Part shown: positions 30,636-39,125 of the stretch, in pieces
Layout of the letters: every line of letters begins with the position of its first letter
Position numbering within the stretch: the first letter of the stretch is position 1
Assembly: GCA_035325705.1 (NCBI GenBank)
Contig: DAOKZI010000007.1
Span: forward strand, 121,715 to 185,714
Length of the DNA stretch: 64,000 bases
Direction of reading: 5' to 3'
DNA from: Ga0077536 sp035325705
GTDB taxonomy: Bacteria > Pseudomonadota > Gammaproteobacteria > Ga0077536
Notes under the pieces: generated by a model
What the model saw: only the letters and a program-made list of their open reading frames with translations
The model's database searches: none
Told to the model about the DNA's origin: nothing
Program-made: the position numbers and the translations under genes

Positions 30636-31205
30636 GTGCGTCGCGTGCAAGCTCCCGAGTCCGAAGATCCCGGGTTCCGCTACGCTGCACCCGGGCTACA
30701 ACAAAGATTGCATGCCCGCCGGCGCACCGCGGGCTACACGCTGCTCGAAGTGCTGGTGGTCGTGACGCTGATCGCGATCCTCGGCTCCGCGATCGCGCTG
30801 TCGATCGGCGCGCGCGGGGATCGCGAGTTGGCGGCGAATGCTGAGCGGGTGCTCGCGGCGTTCGAGCACGCCGCCGAGGCGGCCGTGATCTCGGGACGCG
30901 TCTATGGCTTCTATGTGACGCCGGCGGCAGTCGAGATGGTCGTGCACGACGGCGTCGATTGGCAGGACGCACCGGCCGGCGGTCTCGGCGCGACGACGAC
31001 GCTGGACCCGCCGTATGCGCTGCGCGGCGAGGGCGTCTACGCCGTTCCCCATCGCGCGCCCCCCGCGCCGCAGATGCTGTTCCTGCCCGACGGCGAGCAG
31101 CAGTATGCCGGCGTCGCCGTCGTCAACACGCTTTCTGGCGAAGCCTGGACGATAGAGCCCTCCGCCGCGGGCCGCTATACGCTCGTGCATACGGAGCTGC
31201 GGTAG
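30636..31205 (+). CDS. gspH: GspH, type II secretion minor pseudopilin with REP-derived leader
   Basis: A minor pseudopilin; after the leader comes RRRTAG|YTLLEVLVVVTLIAILGSA, then the GspH body (FEHAAEAAVISGRVYGFYV, EAWTIEPSAAGRYTLV). The best start is GTG 30636, with GAGG at 30627-30630, giving a 189-aa product with an unusually long leader of about 33 residues. Part of that leader (SEDPGFRYAAPGL) is the translation of a REP palindrome at 30665-30699. A TTG at 30708 would give a normal 9-residue leader but has a weak ribosome-binding site. Which start is used decides whether the REP is translated. Confidence 0.85.
   Translation: MRRVQAPESEDPGFRYAAPGLQQRLHARRRTAGYTLLEVLVVVTLIAILGSAIALSIGARGDRELAANAERVLAAFEHAAEAAVISGRVYGFYVTPAAVEMVVHDGVDWQDAPAGGLGATTTLDPPYALRGEGVYAVPHRAPPAPQMLFLPDGEQQYAGVAVVNTLSGEAWTIEPSAAGRYTLVHTELR
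30665..30699 (-). repeat. single REP palindrome, family B, in gspH leader
   Basis: An inverted family B REP (CCCGGGTTCCGC...ACCCGGGCTAC) lies at the 5' end of gspH, in frame with it. Confidence 0.8.
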
Positions 31206-31238
31206 TGGGCGGTGGTGCGCGCCGTCGAGCTCGATTCG

Positions 31239-31425
31239 GGCCACCGAGAACACAGAGAACACCGAGGGCGGATGAGGTGGGCCGTGCCGATCGCGAGCGC
31301 TACGCGGCCACGGGCGGCGAGTTGCCCGTGCAGGCGCCAACGGTAATGCAGGTTTCACGGCAGCGCCGACGTCCATGGCATACGATGTCATTCGTCCCTC
31401 TGTGTTCTCGGTGTTCTCTGTGGCC
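31239..31425. repeat. 187-bp paired element with 9-nt-periodic inverted ends (copy 2)
   Basis: Left end from 31239 and right end to 31425 are inverted arrays of the same 9-nt unit (CACMGAGAA) as in copy 1 at 6602-6790. Both copies have GGCGGAT just inside the left arm. The interior is otherwise unrelated by eye. It separates gspH from gspI, and its right end supplies the sequence up to 13 nt before the gspI start. Confidence 0.75.
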
Positions 31426-31437
31426 AAAGAAGGCCCG

Positions 31438-31842
31438 ATGAGGCACGGCATCGAAGGCTTCACGCTGATCGAAGTGCTGATCGCGCTCGTGATCGCGGCG
31501 ACGGCGCTGGCGCTGGGCTTCGGCGCGGTGCAGGGCAGTGCGCAGCGCTTGTCGCAGGTCGAGGAAGGGACGCTCGCGGCCTGGGCGAGCGACAACGTCG
31601 TCAACGATCTGATCCTGCGCGCGGCGACCGTCGAGTCGGGGCGTCATCGCTACGTCGAGACCATGCTCGGCCGCACGCTCGTGCTCGAGGCCGAGGTCGC
31701 GCGCGCCGACGCACCGCCGCGGCTGGTGATCGAGGTCGCGGTCAAGGACGTCGCGCAGCCGGCGCGCGAGCTCGCACGCACGCACGTCGAGACGCTGGTC
31801 GATTTCGTGCTCGGGCAGACCGATGCGAATCTCCCGCGCTGA
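31438..31842 (+). CDS. gspI: GspI, type II secretion minor pseudopilin
   Basis: A 134-aa minor pseudopilin: MRHGIEG|FTLIEVLIALVIAATALALG, followed by the GspI-type WASDNVVNDLILR segment. GspI starts the pseudopilus-tip complex with GspJ and GspK. ATG 31438 is preceded by AAGAAGG, just beyond the right arm of the 187-bp element. The frame stays open upstream to 31375 but only through repeat sequence. Its 3' end overlaps gspJ by 20 nt. Confidence 0.93.
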   Translation: MRHGIEGFTLIEVLIALVIAATALALGFGAVQGSAQRLSQVEEGTLAAWASDNVVNDLILRAATVESGRHRYVETMLGRTLVLEAEVARADAPPRLVIEVAVKDVAQPARELARTHVETLVDFVLGQTDANLPR

Positions 31843-32431
31843 ACGCGGCTTCACGCTGCTCGAGCTGCTCGTCGCAACGGCGATCTTCGCGATCGCGGCG
31901 CAGCTCGCCTACGGCGGGCTGCGCCAGATCCTGCACGCGCGCGAGCAGCTCGTGCCGCGCCACGAGTCGGCGGCCGCGCTGCGCTATGCGGTGACGCTGT
32001 TGACGCAGGACATCAACGCCGCTGCGCCGCGCGCGGTGCGCGATGCGCTCGGCGAGCCGGCGGCGGCGCTGCAGACGAACGTCGGCGACGCGCTGCTCGT
32101 GCTGTCGCGGCGCGATCCCGTGCGCGCGACGCTGCTCGACGGCGTCGCGATCCGGCGGGTCGGCTATCTCGTGCGCGACGGCGAGCTCGTGCGCCTGAGC
32201 TGGCCGGTGATCGACGTCGTGCAGGGCACGCGGCCCGCGGCGCAGGTGCTGCTCGCGGGCGTGCGCGAGCTGCGGCTGCGCTTCATGGCCGAGAGCGGCA
32301 CGGAGTGGTCCGATCTGTGGCCGATCGCGAGCGACGATCCGGCGGCGCTGCCGCGCGCCGTGGAATTCGAGCTCGTGTTCGAGGACGGCCGCACGCTGCG
32401 CCGTCTGCTGCTCCCGGGCAGCGGCGCATGA
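31823..32431 (+). CDS. gspJ: GspJ, type II secretion minor pseudopilin
   Basis: A 202-aa minor pseudopilin with the leader MRISRAERG|FTLLELLVATAIFAI and the body motifs GGLRQILHAREQL, ALRYAVTLLTQDI and LRLRFMAESGTEWSDLWP typical of GspJ. It overlaps gspI (20 nt) and gspK (4 nt), showing a tightly packed operon. Confidence 0.94.
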   Translation: MRISRAERGFTLLELLVATAIFAIAAQLAYGGLRQILHAREQLVPRHESAAALRYAVTLLTQDINAAAPRAVRDALGEPAAALQTNVGDALLVLSRRDPVRATLLDGVAIRRVGYLVRDGELVRLSWPVIDVVQGTRPAAQVLLAGVRELRLRFMAESGTEWSDLWPIASDDPAALPRAVEFELVFEDGRTLRRLLLPGSGA

Positions 32432-33564
32432 AGCGGCGGGCGCGGGGCGCGGCGCTGATCGCGGCGGTGCTCGTCGCGGCCGTGGTCGCCGCGATCGCAG
32501 TGGCGCTGAGCACGCGCGATCGCTATGCGATCCTCGGCCTCACGCGGCTCGACGAACAAGCGCTCGCGACGGCGCTGACGCGCGAAGTCGAGGTGCAGGC
32601 GGCCGCGGCGCTGAGCGCGGATCTCGAGCAGAGTCGCCACGACGACGCGCAGGAGGCCTGGGCGCGGGCGGAATACGGCGCGGCGCGCGGTGACTTCGCG
32701 GCCGTCGGCCGGCTGCGCGATGCGCAGCGCCTGTTCAATCTCAATGCGCTCGCCTTCCAGCCGCCCGCCGCCGGCAGCGAGGCGCCGGACACCGGCGTGC
32801 CGCCGCCGGTCGAGGACGCCGATGAGGGCGGCGCGCGCGAGGACGGCCGCGCGATGCGCGCGCTGCGCGAGCTCGCGGGCGATGCGCCCGCAGGCACGCC
32901 GCCGGCGACGTCCGCAGCGCCGGCGACGCCGGGAGCGGACGGCGACGCGGCGCCGGGTGCCGAAACGCTGTCGCCGCAGCAGATCGCGACCGCGCGCTTC
33001 ACGCTGCTGCTGCAGGCCCTGCAGATCCCGCCGGAAATCCTGCCGCCGCTGCTCGACTGGCTCGATGCCGACGGCGACACGCGCTTTCCGAACGGCGCGG
33101 AGGACGAGTACTACACGCGGCTCGAAGAGCCCTATCGCGCGGCCAACGGTCCTTTCGCCGACGTCAGCGAGTTGCGTCTCGTGCGCGGCATCACGCCGGA
33201 GATTTATGCCAAACTGGCGCCCCATGTCTGCGTGCTCGGCAGCTCCGTGCCCCTGAACATCAATACCGCGCCGGCGGAAGTGCTGATGAGCCTCGGTCCC
33301 GGCATCGATCGACCGACGGCCGATCTGCTCATCGGCTCGCGCGAGATCCAGCCCTGGGTGAACGTCGCCGCTTTCCTCAAGCATCCGCTGCTCGCGGGCC
33401 GTCCGCTGCTCGCGCAGGGCCTGACGGCGCGCTCGAGCTGGTTCGAGCTGCGCACGCGCATCGAGAGCAGCGCGGGCGCGATGTTCCGCCGCACGCTGAT
33501 CGAGCGGCTCGCGCCGAACCGGCTGCGCATCGCGCGCCGCGAGCGCCTGTACGTCGATGGCTGA
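32428..33564 (+). CDS. gspK: GspK, type II secretion tip pseudopilin
   Basis: A 378-aa atypical pseudopilin that caps the pseudopilus. The leader MKRRARG|AALIAAVLVAAVV lacks the usual glutamate at +5, as is normal for GspK. Family motifs follow: LNALAF, LLDWLDADGDTRFPNGAEDEYY, FADVSELRLVRGI and LNINTAPAEVLMSL. A Pro/Ala/Gly/Asp-rich low-complexity insert occupies about residues 112-180. ATG 32428 overlaps the gspJ stop by 4 nt; gspL overlaps its end by 8 nt. Confidence 0.94.
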   Translation: MKRRARGAALIAAVLVAAVVAAIAVALSTRDRYAILGLTRLDEQALATALTREVEVQAAAALSADLEQSRHDDAQEAWARAEYGAARGDFAAVGRLRDAQRLFNLNALAFQPPAAGSEAPDTGVPPPVEDADEGGAREDGRAMRALRELAGDAPAGTPPATSAAPATPGADGDAAPGAETLSPQQIATARFTLLLQALQIPPEILPPLLDWLDADGDTRFPNGAEDEYYTRLEEPYRAANGPFADVSELRLVRGITPEIYAKLAPHVCVLGSSVPLNINTAPAEVLMSLGPGIDRPTADLLIGSREIQPWVNVAAFLKHPLLAGRPLLAQGLTARSSWFELRTRIESSAGAMFRRTLIERLAPNRLRIARRERLYVDG

Positions 33565-34759
33565 GCGCGCCGCGCTGTTCATGTCGAACGCGGAGGCGAC
33601 GCAGCTCGCGTGGCGCAGCGGCGGGCGCTCGCGGACGGGCACGCTCGCCGAGCTCCTTGCCGTCCCCGATCTCGATGCGCGCGTGTGGCTGCTCGATGGC
33701 CGCCGCGTGCTGCTCGCGGAAGCGGAGCTGCCCCCCGGCAATCGTCGCGTGCAGGAGCAGGCGCTGCCCTTCGCGCTCGAGGATCAGATCCTCACGCCCG
33801 TCGACGATCTCGCGTTCGCCACGCATCGCCTCAGCGCGACGCGGCTCGCCGCCGCGGTGTTCGACGCGGCCGAGCTCGATGCGCGGCTCGAAGCGCTGGC
33901 AGCGGCGGGACTGCAGACCGATCAGTGCGTGCCGGACATCCTGTGCGTGCCGTGGTTCGAGAGCACCTGGACGCTGCTCTTCGACGGCGAGGACGCCTGG
34001 TTGCGCACGGGCCCTTATGCCGGTGCGCGCTTCGAGGCCGCGCAGTGGCAGACCTTCCTCGCCCAGGCGCTGGTCGGCGTCGACGGCGAGCGTCACCTGC
34101 GCGTCCACGGCGCGAGCGAGGCGCGTCTGGCCGAGATCGCGGCGCTGTCGCCGGCGCTGATCGTCGATCCCGCTTCGCGCGCGGGCGCGGTCGATCTGCT
34201 GGCGACCTTTGCCGCAGGCCATGCGCAGGGCCATGTGATCGATCTGCTGGCGGCGCTGCCGCGGCGGCGTCAGGCGCACGTCGGCAGCGCGCGCCGCTGG
34301 TGGTGGGCGACCGCGGCCCTCGTGCTCGTCGCCGCGCTCGCGCACGCCGGTTTCCTGCAGTGGCGCGTGGCCGCGCTCGAGACGCAGCGCGCGGCCGAGA
34401 TCGCGCGCACCGAGGCGCTGTTTCGCGAGATGTTTCCGCAGGTGACGCGCATCGAGGACGTGCGCGCGCAGGCCACGCAGGCGCTTGCCGCGGCTGCGGC
34501 CTCGGCGCGCCGGGGCCGGCCGTTTCTCGATCTGCTCGCCGCCGCGGGACAGGGCCTGGCGCAGCAGGGCGGGCTGCATTTCGAAAGTGCGAGCTACGGC
34601 AACGGCGCGCTCGAGCTGCGCGTGCGGGCCGAGGACATGGCCGCGCTCGAACGCTATCAGCAGACGCTGGCGGCGAGCGCGCTGCCGGTGCAGCTACTGT
34701 CGATCGAGAATCGCGACGCGGCGGCCGTCGGCCTCCTGCGCGTGGGGCAGACGCCGTGA
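33557..34759 (+). CDS. gspL: GspL, type II secretion inner-membrane platform protein
   Basis: A 400-aa bitopic protein linking the GspE ATPase to the pseudopilus. A cytoplasmic actin-like domain (about 1-240) is followed by one transmembrane helix (WWWATAALVLVAALAHAGFL, about 248-269) and a ferredoxin-like periplasmic domain (FREMFPQVTRIEDVRAQA and onward). This is the standard GspL layout and length. GspM follows with a GTGA overlap. Confidence 0.93.
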   Translation: MAERAALFMSNAEATQLAWRSGGRSRTGTLAELLAVPDLDARVWLLDGRRVLLAEAELPPGNRRVQEQALPFALEDQILTPVDDLAFATHRLSATRLAAAVFDAAELDARLEALAAAGLQTDQCVPDILCVPWFESTWTLLFDGEDAWLRTGPYAGARFEAAQWQTFLAQALVGVDGERHLRVHGASEARLAEIAALSPALIVDPASRAGAVDLLATFAAGHAQGHVIDLLAALPRRRQAHVGSARRWWWATAALVLVAALAHAGFLQWRVAALETQRAAEIARTEALFREMFPQVTRIEDVRAQATQALAAAAASARRGRPFLDLLAAAGQGLAQQGGLHFESASYGNGALELRVRAEDMAALERYQQTLAASALPVQLLSIENRDAAAVGLLRVGQTP

Positions 34760-35244
34760 GCGCGCTCGCGGCCTGGTGGGCCGGCCTGCAGGCGCGCGAG
34801 CGCGCGCTACTCGTCGTCGGCGCGAGCGCGATCCTCGCAACGCTGTACTGGCTCGCCCTCATCGAGCCTTTGAGCGCGCGTGAGGCGCGCCTCGTGAAAG
34901 CCGTCGCCGCCGAGCGCGACACGCAGCAATGGCTCGCCGCGCAGCGCCCGCAGCTCGGCGGCGCGGCGCAGAGTCCCGCGCGCGAGCGCCTGCCCGACGG
35001 TGCCTCGCTGCTCGCCGCGATCAACGAATCCGCCGCCGCCAACGAAGTCGCCGGCCAGCTCACGCGCGTCACCCCGGCCGGCACGCGCAGCGTGACGCTC
35101 GGCTTCTCCGGCGTCCCCTACGCGAGCTTCATGCGCTGGCTGCTCGCCGTCGACACCCGCTACGGCGCCACCGTCGACCGCATCCGCCTCGAGCGCGCCG
35201 ATGCGCCCGGCGTCGTGGACGTGGAGTTGTCGCTGTCGTTTTGA
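34756..35244 (+). CDS. gspM: GspM, type II secretion inner-membrane platform protein
   Basis: A 162-aa GspM: short cytoplasmic N-terminus (WWAGLQARERALLVVGA), one transmembrane helix (ILATLYWLALIEPL), then a periplasmic ferredoxin-like domain. GTG 34756 overlaps the gspL stop, which decides the start. Last gene of the plus-strand T2SS operon; no gspN follows. REP elements begin 32 nt after the stop. Confidence 0.92.
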   Translation: MSALAAWWAGLQARERALLVVGASAILATLYWLALIEPLSAREARLVKAVAAERDTQQWLAAQRPQLGGAAQSPARERLPDGASLLAAINESAAANEVAGQLTRVTPAGTRSVTLGFSGVPYASFMRWLLAVDTRYGATVDRIRLERADAPGVVDVELSLSF

Positions 35245-35275
35245 GCAATCGATCTTTCGTGCTCCAGCCCTTTTC

Positions 35276-35497
35276 GTAGCCCGGGTGAAGCGCGCAGCGC
35301 GTAACCCGGGATCTTAAGTGCGGTGTAACGACTCGAAGATCCCGGGTTCCGCTCCGCTGCACCCGGGCTACGACAGGCCTGTACGAGGCACCCGCCTTTC
35401 GTAGCCCGGGTGAAGCGCGTAGCGCGTAACCCGGGATCTTAGGCGCGGTGTGGCGGCTCGAAGATCCCGGGTTTCGCTCCGCTGCACCCGGGCTACG
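35276..35497. repeat. two REP doublets, family B
   Basis: Alternating direct and inverted copies at 35276-35310, 35341-35371, 35401-35435 and 35467-35497. The direct form is GTAGCCCGGGTGAAGCGCG followed by a GTAACCCGGG end; inverted copies end GGGCTAC. They flank one side of RAYT 1 and overlap its stop codon. Confidence 0.88.
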
Positions 35498-35975
35498 AAG
35501 AGCAGGAATGCGCACGCGTGTAGCGGTGTATCGATGACCATTGCCAGTCATCGGGGCGACGCACGAAGCCGTGTTTGACGGGATTGAAGTGCACGTAGTC
35601 GACGTGTTGAGCGTAGTCCTCGTCGTCGGTGATGAGGTGCTCCCAAAAGCGTGCCTGCCAGATTTGGTACTGGCCTTTGCGATCGGGGGGCGGCACGTAT
35701 ATGTGCCGCCGTAGCATCCGCGTGAACGAGCTTTTGATATCGTGCCATCGCCGCGAATAGTCGGCGTCGTTCGTCGGCAAGGTCCATACCGCATGGAGAT
35801 GGTCCGGCAGCACCACCAGCGCATCGATCCGAAACGGCGATGCGCGTCGCACGGCGCCGAATGCGAGGCGCAGGGCGTCCACGTGTCGAAGCAATAAATC
35901 GCTGCGCCGGTCGGTGAGGGTCACGGTAAAGAAATAAGTGCCACCGAGCAGGCGGACGCGTCGATAGTTGACCAT
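35493..35975 (-). mobile_element. RAYT 1: REP-associated tyrosine transposase (Y1/IS200-like)
   Basis: A 160-aa single-domain transposase thought to mobilise REP sequences in cis or trans. It has the RAYT motif GGTYFFTVTL, the metal-binding HxH in LPDHLHAVW, the WEHLITDDEDYAQHVDY segment and the catalytic tyrosine in DYVHFNPVKHG. ATG 35975 (MVNYRR) is chosen by alignment with RAYT 2 (MVSYRR); ATG 35984 is also in frame. The TAG stop (35493-35495) is the conserved GTAG end of an adjacent REP. REP doublets of family B flank it on both sides, so this is a complete REP-RAYT unit, lying between the two halves of the T2SS cluster. Confidence 0.9.
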
Positions 35976-36061
35976 GCGCGGCATTGTGTGACGGCGCACG
36001 AAGGGTGCGAACGATGTGCAGCTTCGCCCTTCGTAACTCCCTTCATAGGACATACCGATTC

Positions 36062-36281
36062 GTAGCCCGGGTGTAGCGCGCAGCGCGTAACCCGGGGTTT
36101 CGGTGCGGTGTAGCGCCTGGAAGATCCGGGGTTCCGCTCCGCTGCACCTGGGCTACGACAGGCTTGAACAAGGCACCCGCCTTTCGTAGCCCGGGTGTAG
36201 CGCGCAGCGCGTAACCCGGGATCTTAGGCGGCGTGCGAGGGCTCGAAGATCCCGGGTTCCGCTACGCTGCACCCGGGCTAC
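36062..36281. repeat. two REP doublets, family B, second flank of RAYT 1
   Basis: Direct copies at 36062-36096 and 36186-36220 (GTAGCCCGGGTGTAGCGCG form), inverted copies at 36127-36156 and 36251-36281. They complete the flanking of RAYT 1 and end 34 nt from the gspF stop. Confidence 0.88.
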
Positions 36282-36314
36282 GCGGCGACGGGGCCGCGGC
36301 GCACTACCGCCGCC

Positions 36315-37526
36315 TCAGACGAGCTGATTCATCTCGAAGATCGGCAGCAGGATCGCGAGGACGATCAAAAGAACGACGAGGCCCATCGTCAGGATCAGCG
36401 CGGGCTCGAGCAGGTTGAGGCCGATCGCGAGGCGGAGCTGGACGGCGCGATCGCTGGAGTTCGCGGCGGTTTCGAGCATGCGCGGCAGCTCGCCCGAGCT
36501 CTCGCCGCTGGCGACGAGGTGCACGAGCAGCGGCGGCAACTGCGGCACGCCGGACAGCGCGGTGGCGACGGCCTCGCCTTCGCGCACGCGCGTCGCGGCC
36601 TCGCCGAGGGCTTCGCGCAGCACGAGATTGACCACGGCCTGCTCGGCGATGCGGAAGGCATCCAGCATGCTGAGACCGCTGTTCAACAGAATGCCGAGCG
36701 TGCGCGCGAAACGGCCGGCGTCGTTCTCGCGATGGAACTCGCCGACGACGGGCAGCCTCAGCAGCAGGCCGTGCCAGGCATGGCGCACCGCCGGCCGCTG
36801 CAGCAGCGCGCGCGCGACGACGACGAGCCCCGCGAGCACGGCGAGCAAGACGAGGCCGCGCGCCTGCAGGAAATCGCTGATCGCGAGCAAGGCGAGCGTG
36901 ATCGCGGGCAGGCGCTGCGCGCTGTGCTCGAAGACTTTCACGATCTCCGGCACGACGAAGGCCAGCAGCCCGCCGACAACAGCGAGCGAGACGGCGGTCA
37001 GCACGGCCGGATAGATCATCGCGAGCTTGATCTTCTGCTGCACCTCCTGCCGCCGCTCGAGATAGTCGGCGACGCGCTGGAGCACGAGCGGCAGCAGCCG
37101 CGTCTGCTCGCCGGCGCCGACCGTCGCGCGGTAGACCTCGGGAAACGCGCGCGGGAACTGGCCGACCGCATCGGACAGGCTCTGGCCTTCGAGCACGCGC
37201 GAGCGCACGTCGAGCACCACGCGGCGCAAGGCCGGATCGGCACTCTGCTTCGCGATCGCCGACAGCGCATCGTCGAGCGGCAGGCCCGATTCGAGCAGCG
37301 CGCCGAGCAGGCGCGTGAACAGCACGACCTGCGTCGGCGACAGCTTCACGCGCGAGCTGCCGCGCAGCGCCTTGCCGTCCGCGCGCGCCGTCGTCGGCTG
37401 CACCGACAGCGGCACCAGGCCCTGCTCGCGCAGCAAGCGCCGCGCGTGGCGCTCGGAGTCCGCCTCGGTCAGGCCGCGCGTCCGCCGGCCGCTCGCTGCG
37501 AGCGCGGTGTATTCGTAGGCGGCCAT
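36315..37526 (-). CDS. gspF: GspF, type II secretion inner-membrane platform protein
   Basis: A 403-aa polytopic protein at the centre of the T2SS assembly platform. Two homologous GspF domains are visible: LLGALLESGLPLDDALSAI with YRATVGAGEQTRLLPLVL, and TLGILLNSGLSMLDAFRIA with HLVASGESSGELPRMLE. Three transmembrane helices include AVLTAVSLAVVGGLLAFVV and ILTMGLVVLLIVLAILLPIF. Length and domain order are normal. It ends the gspC-D-E-F minus-strand run and is separated from gspE by a REP doublet. Confidence 0.96.
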   Translation of the reverse strand: MAAYEYTALAASGRRTRGLTEADSERHARRLLREQGLVPLSVQPTTARADGKALRGSSRVKLSPTQVVLFTRLLGALLESGLPLDDALSAIAKQSADPALRRVVLDVRSRVLEGQSLSDAVGQFPRAFPEVYRATVGAGEQTRLLPLVLQRVADYLERRQEVQQKIKLAMIYPAVLTAVSLAVVGGLLAFVVPEIVKVFEHSAQRLPAITLALLAISDFLQARGLVLLAVLAGLVVVARALLQRPAVRHAWHGLLLRLPVVGEFHRENDAGRFARTLGILLNSGLSMLDAFRIAEQAVVNLVLREALGEAATRVREGEAVATALSGVPQLPPLLVHLVASGESSGELPRMLETAANSSDRAVQLRLAIGLNLLEPALILTMGLVVLLIVLAILLPIFEMNQLV

Positions 37527-37546
37527 CAGCAGAGCAGAGGCATCAC

Positions 37547-37642
37547 GTAGCCCGGGTGGAGCGCGCAGCGCGTAACCCGGGATCTTCGACGCGCGCGAGA
37601 GCTTGAAGATCCCGGGTTCCGCTACGCTGCACCCGGGCTACG
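37547..37642. repeat. REP doublet, family B, between gspE and gspF
   Basis: A direct copy (37547-37581) and an inverted copy (37612-37642) fill the 135-nt gap between gspE and gspF. Such a pair can fold into a long stem in the mRNA and may alter the GspE:GspF ratio. Confidence 0.88.
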
Positions 37643-37661
37643 ATAAATTCAAAGTGGATGC

Positions 37662-39125
37662 TCACGCGAGCTGCGTCACTCGCAGCAGCTCTTCCGGCGT
37701 GGTGACGCCGGCGAGCACGGCGCGGCGGCCGACTTCGGCGAGGCTGGGGGAATGCAGGCGCGCGTGCGCTTCGAGATCCTGCTCGGCGGCGCCGTCGTGG
37801 ATGAGCCGGCGCAAGGCCTCGTCGATCACGATCAGCTCGTAGATCGCGGTGCGGCCGCGATAGCCCATGCGCTTGCAGGCGTCGCAGCCGACGGCTGCGT
37901 AGATCTCGGCCTCTGCCGCGGCGTCGAGGCCCAGCCATTCGCGCGTCGTCGCGTCCAGCGCGCGCGGCCGCATGCACTGCCGGCACAGGCTGCGCACGAG
38001 CCGCTGCGCGAGCACGCCGATCACGCTGGACGAGAGCAGGAAAGGCTCGGTGCCCATGTCGCGCAGGCGCGTGATCGCGCCGATCGCGGTGTTCGTGTGC
38101 AGGGTCGACAGCACGAGATGGCCGGTGAGGCTTGCCTGGATCGCGATCTGCGCGGTCTCGAGATCGCGGATCTCGCCGACCATCACGATGTCGGGATCCT
38201 GGCGCAGGATCGCCCGCAGCCCGCGCGCGAAGCTCATGTCGACCTTCATGTTGACCTGGGTCTGCGCGATGCCGTCGATCAGATATTCGATCGGATCCTC
38301 GACCGTCATGATGTTGCGGCTACGGTCGTTGAGCCGCGACAGCGCCGCGTACAGCGTCGTCGTCTTGCCCGAGCCGGTCGGGCCGGTGACGAGGAAGATG
38401 CCGTGCGGGCGATGGATCAGCTCGTCGAGCCGCGCGGTGGTCTGCGCGTCCATGCCGATCTGCTCGAGCCGCAGCCGCCCGGCCTGCTTGTCGAGCAGGC
38501 GCAGCACCACGCGCTCGCCGTGGCCGCTGGGGATCGTCGATACGCGCACGTCGACCGGCCGGTTCGCGACCTTCAGCGAGATGCGGCCGTCCTGCGGCAG
38601 GCGCTTCTCGGCGATGTCGAGCTTGGCCATGATCTTGATGCGCGAGACCACCAGCGGCGCGATCGCGACCGAGGGCTGCATGATCTCGCGCATCACGCCG
38701 TCGACGCGCAGGCGGATCGCGAGGCGCTGCTCGAAAGGCTCGATGTGGATGTCGGACGCGCCTTCGACGACCGCCTGGCCGAGCAGGCCGTTCAACAGGC
38801 GGATGATCGGCGCGTCATCGGCGCTCTCCAGCAGATCGGTCGGCTCTTCGAGCTCGTGCGCCAGCGCCGCGAGATCGATCGCGCCGCCGAGATCGGCCAG
38901 CATGTCATCGGAGCGCGTCGCGTCGCGCTCATAGGCGAGCTGGATGCGGCGTTCGAAGTCATTGCCCGCGTAGCGCTCGAAGCGCAGCGGTGCGGCGAGC
39001 GCGCGCTGCAGCTCCTGCAGGACGGCCAGCGGCGTCGTCGGGTTGTAGATCACCGTCGCCGTGCCGTCCGCGCCCGCCTCCAGCAGCACGCCGTGCCGCT
39101 TGGCGAAGGCGAAGGGCAGGTTCAT
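37662..39125 (-). CDS. gspE: GspE, type II secretion ATPase
   Basis: A 487-aa cytoplasmic hexameric ATPase powering pseudopilus assembly. Features: N2 domain ending in SDIHIEPFEQRLAIRLRVDG, Walker A GPTGSGKTTT, Asp box VEDPIEY, Walker B ILRQDPDIVMVGEIRD, His box TLHTNTA, and the tetracysteine zinc motif CRQCMRP...CDACKRMGYRGR. The N-terminal GspL-binding domain is short, as in many GspE proteins. ATG 39125 overlaps the gspD stop by 4 nt; the frame is open to 39917 only as a shadow of gspD. Confidence 0.97.
   Translation of the reverse strand: MNLPFAFAKRHGVLLEAGADGTATVIYNPTTPLAVLQELQRALAAPLRFERYAGNDFERRIQLAYERDATRSDDMLADLGGAIDLAALAHELEEPTDLLESADDAPIIRLLNGLLGQAVVEGASDIHIEPFEQRLAIRLRVDGVMREIMQPSVAIAPLVVSRIKIMAKLDIAEKRLPQDGRISLKVANRPVDVRVSTIPSGHGERVVLRLLDKQAGRLRLEQIGMDAQTTARLDELIHRPHGIFLVTGPTGSGKTTTLYAALSRLNDRSRNIMTVEDPIEYLIDGIAQTQVNMKVDMSFARGLRAILRQDPDIVMVGEIRDLETAQIAIQASLTGHLVLSTLHTNTAIGAITRLRDMGTEPFLLSSSVIGVLAQRLVRSLCRQCMRPRALDATTREWLGLDAAAEAEIYAAVGCDACKRMGYRGRTAIYELIVIDEALRRLIHDGAAEQDLEAHARLHSPSLAEVGRRAVLAGVTTPEELLRVTQLA

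Noticed and set aside
33610..34755. Upstream extension of the gspM frame through gspL
   Set aside because: Out-of-frame reading of gspL; the GTG at 34756 with GTGA overlap is the natural gspM start.
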